A program made the position numbers and the translations under genes. The notes under the pieces are model-generated. The model searched no databases. It was not told the origin of the DNA and saw only the letters and a list, made by a program, of their open reading frames with translations. From Halovivax sp. (GTDB lineage: Archaea; Halobacteriota; Halobacteria; Halobacteriales; Natrialbaceae): a stretch of 6,412 bases of DNA. Shown here in pieces: positions 5,746 through 6,412 of this stretch; within the stretch, counting starts at the first letter, position 1; every line of letters starts with the position of its first letter. The DNA is taken from the NCBI GenBank assembly GCA_007135505.1, contig SLIS01000215.1, forward strand, positions 1-6,412. Reading direction: 5' to 3'.

Positions 5746-6412
5746 CGGACTCGTTCCAGACGTACCTCGCGGCGAAGCGAGCCGTCGACGATCGGGCGCT
5801 GAGTCGCCGCGTCTGGGCGACCTTCGTCGACGAACTCGAGGCCCTCGGAGCGTCGAGGGACGGTCCCGTCAGGATCCTCGAGATCGGCGGCGGCGTCGGG
5901 ACGATGGTCGCGAGACTCGCCGACCGGGCGGCCCTGCCCACGTCGGTCCGCTACCGGCTGATCGACCGCGACGGGGAGAACGTCGCATTCGCGCGAGCGA
6001 ACCTCCCCGGATGGCTCGAGGACGCCGGTTATTCCACCGAGCGGACACCGACCGGACTAGTGGCTCGTGCGGACGCCGTAACGGACGACGACGGCGAACG
6101 CGTCGTCAGTGACGAACCGGGTGGCGAGTGCAGGGAACGGACGGACGAGCGCGGAGCGGGGACGGCCCGGCGGACGCTCGAGATTTCGCTCGAAACCGGC
6201 GACGCCCTCTCGGTAGCGAACGGGACTGGTGGCGCAGCTTCCGCGTCCGGGGGAACTGGCGAGGCGTCGGCCGGCCACGGGTTCGACGAGGCCGGGACCA
6301 GCGCTGACGTCGTCATCGCCGCGGCCGTCGTCGACGTCCTCGATGAGGCGCGACTGGTCGACTGGCTCCGGTCGACCCTCGGCGAGGGCGGGCTATTCTA
6401 TGCGCCGATCAC
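5742..6412 (+). CDS. Class I SAM-dependent methyltransferase, C-terminus cut by window edge
   Basis: The frame opens at GTG 5742, overlapping the glycosyltransferase stop as GTGA, and stays open for 223 residues to the window edge. SAM-binding motif I is ILEIGGGVGTM (45-55), followed by the acidic D75 in RLIDRDGE that would hold the SAM ribose. TGDAL (152-156) fits the adenine-contacting position, and ADVVIAAAVVDVLDE (188-202) fits the strand-4 region. GEGGLFYAPI (214-223) fits the strand-5 turn, so the core fold is nearly complete and probably only the last strands are missing. Two hydrophilic low-complexity stretches, about 104-143 (acidic, Arg-rich) and 159-186 (Gly, Ala, Ser-rich), enlarge the usual spacing between these motifs. 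It most likely methylates the product of the PTPS-like/glycosyltransferase steps. It is not related in motif detail to the FkbM enzyme upstream, so the region carries two methyltransferases of different families. Confidence 0.85.
   Translation, partial: MTDSFQTYLAAKRAVDDRALSRRVWATFVDELEALGASRDGPVRILEIGGGVGTMVARLADRAALPTSVRYRLIDRDGENVAFARANLPGWLEDAGYSTERTPTGLVARADAVTDDDGERVVSDEPGGECRERTDERGAGTARRTLEISLETGDALSVANGTGGAASASGGTGEASAGHGFDEAGTSADVVIAAAVVDVLDEARLVDWLRSTLGEGGLFYAPI

Overview
The window looks like chromosomal DNA of a haloarchaeon (class Halobacteria). It is very GC-rich, the third codon positions are almost all G or C, CTCGAG-type codon pairs are frequent, and several proteins have acidic surfaces or tails. 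Two genes are preceded by TTT-type archaeal TATA boxes about 27 bases upstream of the ATG, the arrangement expected for leaderless haloarchaeal transcripts. No RNA gene, CRISPR array, insertion sequence or transposase was seen. No gene-free stretch exceeds 124 bases, so the window is densely packed with genes.

Layout. At the left edge a minus-strand gene runs off the window; it encodes an APH/choline-kinase-fold phosphotransferase. It is divergent, across a 70-base gap holding an imperfect 24-base palindrome, from a plus-strand FkbM-family methyltransferase. After a 124-base gap with a promoter-like T-rich box comes a four-helix membrane protein, overlapping by four bases a CDP-alcohol phosphatidyltransferase with a perfect family signature. 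A 101-base leader with a direct repeat and a strong Shine-Dalgarno sequence leads to a zinc-ligand-deficient MDR dehydrogenase. Then, with its own putative promoter, comes a tight trio: a 6-pyruvoyl-tetrahydropterin synthase (PTPS) homologue, a GT4 glycosyltransferase (1-base gap) and a class I SAM methyltransferase (4-base overlap). The last is cut by the right edge.

How the genes may work together. The core set (MDR dehydrogenase, PTPS homologue, glycosyltransferase, methyltransferase, with a CDP-alcohol phosphatidyltransferase beside it) resembles an uncharacterised cluster around divergent PTPS paralogues. From memory, Streptomyces coelicolor SCO6650 is such a paralogue and lies near a GTP cyclohydrolase II homologue. 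Here the PTPS Cys-Asp-His catalytic triad is replaced by Glu-Ser-Asp, and the dehydrogenase lacks the usual zinc ligands. Neither enzyme should therefore do its textbook reaction. The inference is a pathway that makes a glycosylated, methylated pterin-like or pyrimidine-like compound, possibly attached to a lipid or a phospho-alcohol. The product is not known from the sequence. The clearest test is whether a GTP cyclohydrolase and a creatininase/ArfB-like gene lie just beyond the right edge.
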